64,000 nucleotides of DNA from Zopfochytrium polystomum (taxonomy: Eukaryota; Chytridiomycota; Chytridiomycetes; Chytridiales; Chytridiaceae), in assembly GCA_025765615.1 (NCBI GenBank), contig JAIVFJ010000309.1, positions 1-64,000 of the forward strand, read 5' to 3'. How positions within the stretch are numbered: the stretch's first letter is position 1; the number at the start of each line of letters is the position of its first letter. A model generated the notes under the pieces. That model saw only the letters and a program-made list of their open reading frames with translations. It was not told where the DNA came from and did not search any database. Shown one piece after another: positions 1-10,289 of the stretch. A program made the translations under genes and the position numbers.

Positions 1-167
1 TTGCAAGCTGATTGATGGATGAAATTTCTGAAATTGGAATAGCAGGTTGGCACTGTTGAATGGCAATCATGTGCCAATTTTAGGCTGAGAATCAAAGTTT
101 TGGTGAGGTTATCCCTTGGGAGTGGTGGAGGACGAAGTGGAGGGAAGTTAGAGGTGTGCAGCTGGGG

Positions 168-232
168 TGACTTGTCACACAAAAAGGACAAAATGGTGGT
201 TGGAGGTATGATAATAATTGTTTGACAAGTCA
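168..232. promoter_or_regulatory. TGACTTGTCA / TGACAAGTCA palindrome pair
   Basis: Two near-palindromic 10-mers lie 55 bp apart, TGACTTGTCA at 168-177 and TGACAAGTCA at 223-232. The second is followed by CATTCATTCTGAA, the same tail seen at 20351-20450. The motif recurs at 15293 and 18168, each time near the 5' end of a minus-strand gene. A regulatory or repeat-end role is inferred, not shown. Confidence 0.4.
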
Positions 233-329
233 TTCATTCTGAAAGCTGACATGTCCGCCGCAGTGAAGATTGAGCGATCGTTGCAGGGATTGTTGGGTAT
301 ATATCAATGGACAAACGCTTCAAGCTAAT

Positions 330-1025
330 ACTGGATGTAATGAGAAAGTGAGAATAAGTGTCAATAAATGTGAATGTAAAACGAAATGTCCAATGGAAAG
401 TGAAGTCAAGCGAATGTGTGTCAGGAATGGGCGGCAGGGAAAAATATAGAAAAAATTTTCAAAAAAATCATGTACTATGTTTGCAGTGAAAAGTAAGTGG
501 TTGAGATTTGTGATAACGTGCCACCGAAGAATAATAGAGCTTAGTGCGAGAATAATATATGAAAAAAATTCAAAAAAATTCATATAATGTTTGATGATAA
601 AAAAAAAAATTAATAGCAAAATGTTCAATAAAGTCAAGTCTAAAGACTATACCTGATGAGAATAATTTAAGAAAAAATGTTCAAAAAAATTTATATAATG
701 TGTTTGGAATAAGTTGGAACGAATATAGTGCAGTGTAAACAAGATGTACAATAAAGTCAAGGCTTACGACTAAATATAATTGAATATGTTAGTAGGTGTG
801 TCGGGAATGGGCGGATACTTTTTTCAAGTCCACGATTTTTTGTAGGGAATGGACGGCATCAAAGAAGTGTGGGGAATATTATATGAAAAAATTTCAAAAA
901 AATTCATCTAATGTGTTTGGCGAGAGAATTTATTGAGTAGTGAAAAAAATGTTCAATAAAGGTACAGGTCAACGACATTATGCCAGTTGGTGTGTGTTGG
1001 GAATGGGCGGGGGTACAGAAAATCT
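330..1025. repeat. Degenerate AT-rich tandem repeat
   Basis: Three to four diverged units of about 160-200 bp, each with an A-rich stretch (GAATAATTTAAGAAAAAA-like), a CAATAAAG box, and GGGAATGGGCGG near its end (about 424, 803, 1001; a variant at 846). One further unit lies at 15330-15540 between the two F-box paralogues, also just right of a TGACAAGTCA motif. No coding sequence was seen from base 1 to 1300. Confidence 0.6.
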
Positions 1026-1304
1026 TTAAATATAAAAATAAAAGAATACATAAGAAAATGTTAACAGCCAAAGAAATATAGAATTATACAATCCAATCAT
1101 ATATATTAAAGAATTAGATGAATGGCACATGTAAGATAAATACGCAGGAATATACTTGAAAGATGAACCAAACCTTATTCGAGACTCTCCAGATATATAT
1201 GGTAAATATGATGACAAAACATTGAGAAAATTATTAAGAAAACCTTCAAAATAATAAAGAATGAGCTGAATTATGTCAAGAAAAATTAGAAGACCTTGAC
1301 AATT

Positions 1305-1722
1305 ACAAGTGTTAGGCAGAACTGACTGGTTAGCAGCAAGAGGCACAAGATGGACCTGAACCTATTGTGACTGCCAGATAACGTACTCACAATGCACATG
1401 GGAGAGCTAGCCACCTCCAATGCCAACCTGAGTGCTTGCAATGTTGACAAATACTCTGAGTATTAAGTGGAGTGGAAACCTGGTGTTAACAGATTTCCTC
1501 CTCCTCTGCTCAAAGCAGATAATATTTGAGAGGTTTTTACCCTGTGCTGGTCATGCATGCCTAGCAACTATTATTGCATGCACATCATCATTATTTATCA
1601 ATAAGTCATAACAGAGTTTTTTTCTCTTTCTCCTCTCTCCAAGTTGGGGAGAAGGACCACCCACAAACACACATCTCCACTCCATTCACTCCTTCCACTC
1701 CCTCACTCAAAGTAGACTGTTT
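1305..1722 (+). mobile_element. Dispersed repeat family R1, copy 1
   Basis: About 418 bp that recurs, inverted, at 26286-26705 and, shortened, in the same orientation at 26780-27022. Shared blocks include GGAGAAGGACCACCCACAAA, TACTCTGAGTATTAAGTGG and the right end GTAGACTGTTTACAG. No protein is encoded. The right end abuts a D5-like coding fragment exactly, so the element either inserted into that gene or was carried with it. Confidence 0.75.
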
Positions 1723-1730
1723 ACAGCAAG

Positions 1731-2144
1731 CATATTTTTGGTTTCAAAAATGGTGTTTATGACACTTCAAAAACAGAATTCAGAAAAGGAAAAGTAGAAG
1801 AAAAGGTTTCATTTACTTGTGGAATAGAGTTTGATCCAAATGTTGAAACAGAAACTGCAAATAAATTTTTCGATGAAATGTATGGATCAAATAAAGATAA
1901 AGCAATTAAGTGTTTAGCTGAAACATTGATTGGATCTAAGCATAGTATGGTAAGGAATGGAAATTATGTGGAGACTCTTGGCAAACATGTTTGGAGATTA
2001 TCAATTAAGAATTGGATATTTGTTCTTTGTGGACGGTCCTGTGATAAAAGAGCAACAAAAGCATGCAATATGGAGAATCAATATAGATTAGTGTACTTCT
2101 TTGCAGCAAATGGAGATGCAATTCAATTAGATAGAATGAAGTAA
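1731..2144 (+). pseudogene. D5-like primase/helicase fragment (giant-virus type)
   Basis: An AT-rich open frame of about 137 codons with no start, beginning right after repeat R1. Its first residues read GFKNGVYD, then a lysine/glutamate-rich stretch, SFTCGIEFDPN, and an FFDEMY...LAETLIG helix. This order (FKNGVYD, then a TCGIEY-like block, then a helix before the ATPase core) matches the D5 N-terminal/helicase junction of nucleocytoplasmic large DNA viruses. The expected Walker A (GxxNGKS) that should follow is not recognisable, and the frame stops at 2144. I read it as a truncated, decayed viral gene remnant; recognition is from motifs only. Confidence 0.5.
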
Positions 2145-2324
2145 TGGTCTGATGTCAAGTGTGCAGTACATTATCTTTGCAGAACAGGAACCATATTTTG
2201 ATAAGATTCCACCAGAATATGTGCATACCCTCACTCATTCATCACACTCGTGTTGCATAGCAGTAGTTTGAACCGCCGCGAAACAAAGGCCGGCGACGAC
2301 GCCGCCCGCCGCCACAGAAAAGAA

Positions 2325-2606
2325 AGAAAAGAAAAGAAAAGAAAAGAAAAGAAAAGAAAAGAAAAGAAAAGAAAAGAAAAGAAAAGAAAAGAAAGACAGA
2401 AAGGTATATAGAAAGAAAGAAAGAAAAAACTCACAGCCCGCCACCACTGCCTTCCCTGCCCCAACATCCACCATCACTACGGCCCCGCGTAACTAACTGC
2501 CCTGGGTTACGAGCAATGACGATGCTGATGATGATGACGATGATGATGACGATGATGACAATGGTGATTGGTGATGATGGTGATGATGGTGATGATGGTG
2601 ATGAGT
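2325..2606. repeat. (AAAAG)n and (GAT)n microsatellites
   Basis: A GAAAAGAAAA run at about 2325-2395 and a GATGATGAC/GATGGT run at about 2517-2606. They mark the switch from AT-rich sequence on the left to GC-rich sequence. Open frames here (His, Ser or Phe runs) are simple-sequence artefacts. Confidence 0.85.
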
Positions 2607-3053
2607 GATCATGGTGACAATGAGCCCACGCTCTCTCTCCTCTTTTCCTGCAATGCTTCCTTGGGAGCCACGCAAAAACGAAAGAGTCGGATTTCGATCG
2701 CAGGCACTTGGTTATGCGCTGCTTGGTGAACCGCGCAGGGCAGCAGGACGCGGCGGCGACGTGAGTTTTTTTTTGCAAGTTTTCGGTGTGGAACTGACAC
2801 AGCAACACGAAAAAAAAAAAAAAAAAAAAGTAAAATAGGGCCGCGGACTCACGGTGGAGAGCTGGGAGCGGCGGGTAAGGGACTGCCGGGCTACGTCCTG
2901 AAAAACGTAAAACGAGCTGACAACCGGAGCAGCTAGCAGCTCCAAGACGAAGCACGCTTCAGTATGTGGGTGGTCCTCTCTGTTTTAGAAATCGATCGGT
3001 ATCTTTGCCGGACGGTCTAGACGGACTACCTGGTGCAACACCAAATCCTCTGA

Positions 3054-4695
3054 GCGTGCAGCCATCATCATCATAGTCCAGCTCCAAATTATCACGGACA
3101 ACGCCATCGCCGGTGCCGCCATCAGACATCCTCCCTGCCATCTAATGGCTCGTCGAGCGTGACGCTGCAGCATCTGCGGGCCTCGCGGGCCAGGAAGTTA
3201 ACCGAGTTCTTCTTGTCTCAAAGTGGAAACTCAAGAAGGATGTTAGTACCAAACTTCCATCGAGCTCAAGCACAAGCAAACCGTCAGCACACTCTGGGTT
3301 CTTCAAAAAACCCCGCCTCCGCTGCATCGGGGATCTCCGATCGCGGCTCCTCCTCTTCCCATGCGCTATCATCATCCCCTTCACCGTCGCAAGCTCCGCT
3401 GTCAACAGTTCCTGCTTCGTCCACAGATTGCTCCCCGGAAGAGGACGCTGAAACGTCCAAAGTTGCCGACTTGGTTCACGCCACGAGCACGCGCTGGTCA
3501 ACGCTGGAGCATTTCAAATCTGAGAACGAAGACTGGTGGAAAAGTTGGAGCCTCTCATCGCGTCCATCGAAATGATTGACGGCGAAGTCGCATCCGCGGC
3601 AGCTGGCTCTGGGATGGGCTACTCGGACATGTCCTCGTCTGACGCTACCGAGTACGACCAGCCCAGCCGGTCTCGAAGCCGCAGCCCGTTTGGCGCCAGC
3701 AAAACGAAGCCCGCAGCAGCGGACGGAGTCAATGAGAAGGTAACGAGCGTGGGCAACATTCTGCGCAACGGGTCTCCTGCTCTCGACGGACGCAACGCGA
3801 GTGCAGCGGCCGGCAGCCAACCGAATCGGTCTCAGCATCAGTACCAGCAATCGCGCGATCGGGATCAGGAGCAGCCGCCTCCATTTTTGCGGGATCCGCC
3901 CGTTCCGGAAATGCTGATGCGCCGGACATCACCGCCGATTATGAGCGCAACGCTTCCGTGCCCCACCGCGACGCCGCCGCCGCTGCTGCATCCCGCAGCC
4001 GGCCACTTGAGCAAGCCGCCATCGTCGGAGACTCTCGCGTCTGAAACCTCGTCCGTCGCGTCCTCCGCGACCTCCACCGACGCGCTCCTTCCACCCTCGT
4101 TGCGGTCCGGCAGCGATTTCGCGGGCAGCACCAGCAATTCGGCGATTGACCTGCTCCCGCGGCCGGGGTCCGTGACGGCAGGCCGGCCGCGGTTCCGGAC
4201 TGGCGGCACGATGGCCGCGTTGTCGGCGGGATGGCCGGCCGGAGCGGCAAGCAGCAGCAGCAGCAGCAGCATCAGGAGCCGCAGCGCCGGCGGCGCTGCT
4301 TCCAAAGAACCCGAACCTCCCTCTCCTCCTTGGCGAGATCGCGGACGGGCCGCCGGACGTGTCTTCCATTTCGTCTCTTGGCGGCTGGACGCGCTGCGCG
4401 AGTATTGGATCCAGCGCAAGGCGCAGGAGAGCTTGCCCGGGATGGCGATGGGGATGGGGATGGGCATGAGTATGGTCGGTATTGGGGTCGTCGGGGGCCT
4501 AGGCGGTGGCGGTGCTGGTGGTGGTGGCGGAGGGGTAAGCACCATCACCGTTTTTTTTTTTTTTGTTTTTTTTTTTTCTCTCCCTTGCAGACAGCTAGAA
4601 GAACGTCGCTCCAAGTGAACCTTGCGACGACTCTGGCTCGCCCCATCACGACTGAAGACAGCGTGACGCACTGTGATAGTTCGTTTCATTGCTAA
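3054..4695 (+). CDS. Serine/proline-rich low-complexity protein, frame broken
   Basis: A plus-strand coding stretch of unrecognised family. The first part (about 3054-3535) reads SNGSSSVTLQHLRASRARKL and then Ser/Ala-rich sequence. The second part (about 3536-4534) is in another frame, starts EKLEPLIASIEMIDGEV and continues as Ser/Pro/Ala-rich sequence with SRSRSRSPF. A clear intron (GTAAGC at 4535, pyrimidine tract, TTGCAG ending 4590) joins in phase to a final exon 4591-4695 ending DSSFHC. No intron I could find restores the frame near 3520-3540, so there is either a missed short exon or a one-base lesion. Upstream exons between 2600 and 3050 are possible; the true start is unknown. Confidence 0.5.
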
Positions 4696-5553
4696 GTGAG
4701 AATGGGCAAAACTTCACCCAGGCAGCGAGCCAATCCATCTTCTTACGGTGTTCGTTCGACCCCCCGGTTACTAGAATGGTGTTTAAAAAGAAAAAGAAAG
4801 AACAGAAACAAACAAAAACAAAAAAAAAAAAGAAAGAAAGCAAAGTCCACGTCGCCCTTCCCAGTCCCAGTCTCTCTCGCTGTCGTTCGTTGGGTTCAGA
4901 TCCGGGAAAAGCCGTTCTATTTTTTAACCCCCTTCCATTTGTGAGAACCTCTTCCACAACATCCTCACTCACTCCCTCACTCAATAATCACACACACACA
5001 CACACACACACACCGACACAATTCACACGGCGAAGGACCCACTCGCAGTTGGAGGCCAAGCTTCCAAAGAAGCTTGTCGAGAAGGACTAGAAGAGATTTA
5101 AGCCCTGAATTCGTCCACTACCGCGTTGGAAAAAGAATAAAGCAACGGACACTCATCCGACGCGGACTTTGAAAGCCTTCGTTGGGACAATGGCACGCCC
5201 TCAGAAGAGGAACCTAGACATATCCATCCGGTGCTAAGGCAGCCAATTAGTGCAAACGAAGCTGCACTGCGTCCCACAGCGTGCCCACAGAGCCCGTTTG
5301 AAGGGTTCCCTTCATTGACACCAAGGACAAATACGCCGCGCATTCTCCACACTCTGCGTAGTCGAGATTGCGACGTGGTCTGCAATGGAGGCGTCGACGG
5401 CCGATGCTTGCGCGTTTTCTTTCTTTCTTTCTTTGTTTTCTGTTCTTTTTTTTTTTTTGTGGTTGGCTTGTAAGCAGACAGAGTTAAATTCGTGGCATTT
5501 CAAAGTTTTGTTTGTTTGTTTCGTTTTGTTCGTCGGTTCGTTTGGAACGAAAC

Positions 5554-5597
<44 letters not shown>

Positions 5598-5637
5598 AAC
5601 AACAAAGAAAGAAAGAAATCTAGTCTTCACCCCAGCT
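4696..5637. other. Intergenic, simple repeats only
   Basis: Contains an A-rich tract (about 4800-4840), a (CA)n run at about 4990-5012, T-rich runs near 5410-5456 and a 35+ A homopolymer followed by Gs at about 5556-5598. No convincing gene. The homopolymer lies 40 bp beyond the stop of the minus-strand gene that follows. Confidence 0.7.
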
Positions 5638-8624
5638 CTATTTCTTCTTTTGCAAGTTACTTGCATCCTTCGTCAACGATTTAGCCTTCGTCTGGGATTT
5701 CGCCTTCCTTGGGGATTTCTCCTTTGGCAGGGGTTTGGGCAAGCTCCCGGTGGCAAGGAAGCTGTCCACCACACCCATATTGCTGAAAAATACGATTGTG
5801 AACCTGTCCACAGAGGGATGGCAAAACTTGGGAGCTTCAGGCTGCTCCAGAGTGGGCTCTGGAAGATTTGACACTTGCACAGCGGTGGGTGGTGGTGGTG
5901 GTATTTCAGCCTCCAGAGGCACGTCTGTAGATGGCTGGCTGTCTCTCTTCCTCTTAAGGCTTTTAGAGGTCTCCATCAAAGGAACCTCCGTCAGACTCCT
6001 CCTTGGGCGAAGGTCGTACCTTGGCTGCTCCAGCTTCACTGCTGGAAAACTGTCTTCCACCAACTGAGCCAGCTGGGATGCAGCACCTTCTGTAACCTCA
6101 ATTGCTTTCGGCAACAATAACTTGTCCTCCGAGTCATCCTCATCGTCTTCAGCGGCTTTGACTTTATAATACTGAATAGTTTCCTCCGCTTCGAAAAATT
6201 GTAAGTAGTCCTCTGTCAACTCGATTGCTGTCTGCATCGGAAGCTCGTCCTCAGAGTAATCCTCGTCATCTTTGGTACCTTTGTCTTCAACACGTTCAGC
6301 AGTATCCGCTGCGCAGAAATACTGCAAGTAATCAAACTGAGGCATTGGAGGGTTCACATAGCCGGCACTGGAGTCATCTCCAACATTGATCTCATTGTCA
6401 TCGTCATCGTCATTGTCAGGGACGTCTTCTAGAAAGTAATCCAAACAGTGACCGTCATAGTTAACATGCTGCTCCAGATTCTGGGTTGTATCTGCTTTCT
6501 GCACCAAAGAGGGAGGCTGCTCAGATGCATCTGTGTCTTCCTCATCCTGCTGCAGCGGTGGTATAGGACTGAACTCTGGAGTGCCATCATCCAATTTCCG
6601 CCTCTTGCTTCGGTGCCGGCTCCTTGAACGTTTCCTCTTGGCGTGTGTCTCCTCAGTGGCTTTCTCATCGGCAGTGCTCGGTTTGTCTTTGGAAGCGCCC
6701 CCTCTCCCCTGGTAGGGCCCAAAATCTGTAACCATGTGCCTAAAAGATGTGTCAAAGAGTATGAGGGAGCCTGACGGGAGGGACAGGCGAAGTCCAAAGT
6801 CTACAAGACAAAAGTGGCCACCGCTCTGAAAGTTGCCCGAAACAATATTGGCTGCCAGAGTTCCCCGTTGGTCATTATCAATGTGAACCCCATGATTGTT
6901 GTTGAGGTTGATGGCGCAGCACATGAATGCCCCGAAACTGGGACAGAAGGACTTTTCCAGGAGTTTTTCGATTTTTAGGAACTGATTTTTATACTTTTTG
7001 GGGTCCACAGCTTGAAATGCGGCATTGGCTAGAGTTGTGATGTGAGCAATTTCCCACAAAAACCTGTGGACGTCATTCGTCAAGGTGGAAGTACGGAGAC
7101 TCTCTCGTGAGGGAAGGACCCCACCATCGTGGTGGCCTTGCTGGAACCACATGCCAAAGTGCAAGGCCCTATAGAATGCTTCGGCGGCCATCTCTTGGGG
7201 GTTCATGTTCTCCGACCGACGACACTGGGAAGGTCTTACGTTGCGAAATGCGTTCAATAGTCGATAGCAGCTCCTTCTCATGTTGCAGAGTGGCACTCGT
7301 CCAAACCCACTGGGAATGTAGTGGCGGCTCCTCAAAGCAGCGATTCGATGTGCTTCCGCTTCTTCGCCTCTTCCCTTATGATAGTTAAGGAGTACCTCAG
7401 TTGCTTTGTTGAAAGCAGCTTTAATCTCTGAGCAGTCCTTGCAGTTGCTTGTGTTGTGCTCTGGGAGGTCGTGCTCATCAAATGGAGGATCCTCTGGGCT
7501 GCCCCGTATAGAGTTTGTCCACCCCAGTCGCTGATCCATAAGAGGTAATAGGAGAACCACAGTCTTCTTCTTATGGCTGACTATACGCAGATGGCATGGT
7601 GGCTTCGGCTTTTGATTCTCGTCAAAGAACTTCTGTTCCAGCGTCTTTCGCATCTCCTCACTAATCTTGATTTTCCCGGCGTCGTAGAACCTTCGTTGCT
7701 CTTTCTTAGTCAATTGGACTGCTGCAGCGTTTGTGAGACTCTGCAACAAGCAGAACCGAGGCCACTTACTGATGTAGTTTTTCTCTTTAATTTCTTCGTC
7801 ACTGGCTTCCTTGAACTTCTGCAGCGACCACATCTCCTTGCCGCTTGGGAGCTTTTTCAAAATCCTTTCCATTCTGGTAAGCACATGGTAATGGGAGTAT
7901 CTGCGCCCACTTTCCTTGAAGACATGAGTGTTTGTTGTAACTGTTAGGTGAAGCTTGAAGAATGTTGTTGTACCTTTGACTTCTTTTCTTGAGGTGGAGG
8001 AGTGGGTCCAGCAGGATTGTCTGCCTTTGAGGCACTAACAGGCTTGTTTGCCTGTGGAGCAGGAACAGACTCCACGGGGCAGACACGTGCAGCAGGAGGT
8101 GCTGGCAAATCCAAAGTGGTAGGAGCAGTTTGCAAAGCTGCAATCGGAATACCAGCCTCGCTTGGGGGTGGCACGCTCCCGGCGTTCTCCGCACACTGCT
8201 CTAGCATCTCTTTTTCAGCCTAGTGAAACAAGAAGTAAATAATGTACATTCTGTTTCTCCATGCGTCTTCTGGCACAGTACCTTTCTTTGGGCCCTCTTC
8301 CTTTCTTTTCGTGTTAAATTTGTTGCTGGAACATCCACAGTCGGAGGAGCAGGTTGCAAAATTGCAACCGGGCCACCACAATCAAGAAGCTGTTGCGCTT
8401 TTTTTTCAGCCTAGCGAAACAAGAAGAAGTGAATAATTCATTATGTTTCTGTGATTCATCTTCTTGCACAGCACCTTTCTTTGGGCCCTCTTGGCTCTTC
8501 GTGTCAAAACCCCCCAATTGTTGGTTCGAAAGACTGGAACATCGGGTGTCTTGGTTCGACTCTTTAAAGGGCCTTCGCTTGCACTTTTTGCTGGCTGGCT
8601 TACACCAATTCGTTTGTGGGCCAT
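5638..8624 (-). CDS. TET/JBP-like 2-oxoglutarate/Fe(II) dioxygenase with long insert
   Basis: Four exons solved by phase: 8475-8624, 8282-8410, 7974-8219, 5638-7914 (introns 60-64 nt, all phase 0), giving 933 aa. Exons 2 and 3 both start AEK and share an ILQPAPPTVDVPA-like block, and exons 1 and 2 both end KRAQRK, so the N-terminus grew by exon duplication. The catalytic double-stranded beta helix is visible: H519-x-D521 (in NNHGVHIDND), GNFQSGGHFCLVDFG, PSGSLILFD, second iron ligand H568 (FRHM), and R879 in DRFTIVFFSN as the likely 2-oxoglutarate-binding arginine. About 300 residues of acidic/basic low complexity, including a KRKRSRSRHRSKRRK nuclear-type signal, separate H568 from R879. The C-terminus is lysine-rich. 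Fungal relatives are linked to 5-methylcytosine oxidation and to transposons; here the substrate is inferred only. Confidence 0.75.
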
Positions 8625-10289
8625 GCAGCAATTCTATTAACAGAAAAGATAGTGCAGATGGATAGTTACTTGTGCTGAGATGGTGGGAGCAGTAAGTCAA
8701 AAGAGAGTCAGTTTGGTTTTGAGTGGTTTCCGTTGGAAGATTCGGGCTGTTAGACTTTCGAGACAGACACAAAGTCCTGAACAACTTGAAGGGGAAAGGC
8801 GATCTTGTGCTGGTGTGCGGTTGCGCAACAGCACTGACATTGAGAGAGAGAGAAAGATAGATAGATCGAGAGAGAGAGAGAGAGAGAGAGTGAGAGAGAG
8901 TGAGAGAGAGAGAGTGTGTGTGTGTGTGTGTGTGTGTGTGAGTGACTGAGTGAGTGAGTGAGAAATAGAGAGAGAGATATAGAAGTTGGGAAATGGGAAC
9001 AGGGCAGTCTGGCGCTGCTTTCATCTCTCTGCCGCGCTCTGCGCACACATGGCTATGCAAGAGTGCGAAGACTAGAAAGGTGACACGTCAGAAGCAGCTT
9101 GCCCATTGACGCCGCCGGAAGCAGCCGTCGTCGTCGCCCACCTTGAACCCGCCGCCGCTTCCTGACGCGACGGCCAGGGGCAGTCGTCGTCGTTGGCCCC
9201 CTTTGCGCCAGCCGCTGCTGCTTAGCAGACGCTGATGGCCTACGTGAGCCAATCTGCCGGCCAAAGGCAGTTGTAGTCATCCACGATCAAATCCAGTAAG
9301 AGGGAGAGAGAGAGTGGGGAACGTCCTTCCTTCAAGCCAGAGAGCGACCACTCACCAATTTCCAAGCCGAAAACCTTTGACTTAGGTTGGAAAATGTAAC
9401 AAGTTATGTGGCGGATGCGGTTGCTCCTTTTTCCTCCCTGACATGTTCCGTTTTCTTCGGCTTTTCCTTCATTGCATCATCTTGCACAAAAATGACGACC
9501 ACAGCGCCACGCCACGCCTTAATCTCATGGAGGGAGAAACAGAGAGTGAGAGAGAGAGAGAGACAGAGAAAATTTTCCCCCACCGCCACAGCCCGTCATC
9601 GTCCTCACCAACACGACTGCAAGGTGGGTCTCCTGCCGTGAGTAACTGGCTCCCCTAGCTTATGCAACTGTTCTTTACATGTAGAATTCCGCCCCACTTT
9701 GGCCATCTTACAAGTCCCCGTCTTCGAAGGGTCATACTCTCTTCGTTTGGTCCTCTTGGCCGCCTCCCCCCCCCCCCCGCCGTCCCTTGCAGGTGGGGGC
9801 ACCCACTGTAGTGCCTGCTAGCGCGAGCTAGCACCCGCCAGCCCAGGTACACTCTTACAGGCTGCCTTCAGTGTGCGACAAATCCTTACACCTGCCTGGT
9901 TGATGATTGTCGCCTTCCCACTTGCGCCATTCATCCCACTGAGTGTCATGTTGTATAGTTGCCCTGAAGGTCCTCCCAGCAAACCCGCCGTGTGAGGTAG
10001 GGAGTGATGCTCCTCCTCTCTTGTGAGTGACGGATGTTGAGCTCCTGGTCCACCCATCTTGTTTCTGGGAGTGGTTCTCTGAATAGCTCCGGGCCCTAAG
10101 TCTCCAGACCAAGTCTCCCGACTCATGTCTGAGAAAGGTTCTCTGGAGTGGTTTTTTGAATAGTCTTTGAGTTGAGGCTTTGTCTGGGGGAGGGGGTCTT
10201 GCAATATTCTCTGCTGGCCGGGCAAGCTGTTGGAGACAACAGCGGCGCCGAGTGAGCAGAGCTGTTAAGGCCAGCACGCCCGAGCTGCC
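8625..10289. repeat. Intergenic with (GA)n(TG)n microsatellite; origin unclear
   Basis: A GA-rich then TG-rich run at about 8838-8985, more GA runs near 9298-9312 and 9547-9565, and a C11 run near 9766-9778. The part 9640-10290 is of even composition and looks like old repeat or transposon sequence, but no reverse transcriptase, transposase or clear terminal repeat was recognised. No gene supported. Confidence 0.5.

Noticed and set aside
3865..4689. 274-codon minus-strand frame with poly-Pro
   Set aside because: Antisense of a Gly/Ser-rich exon and its T-rich intron; low complexity only.
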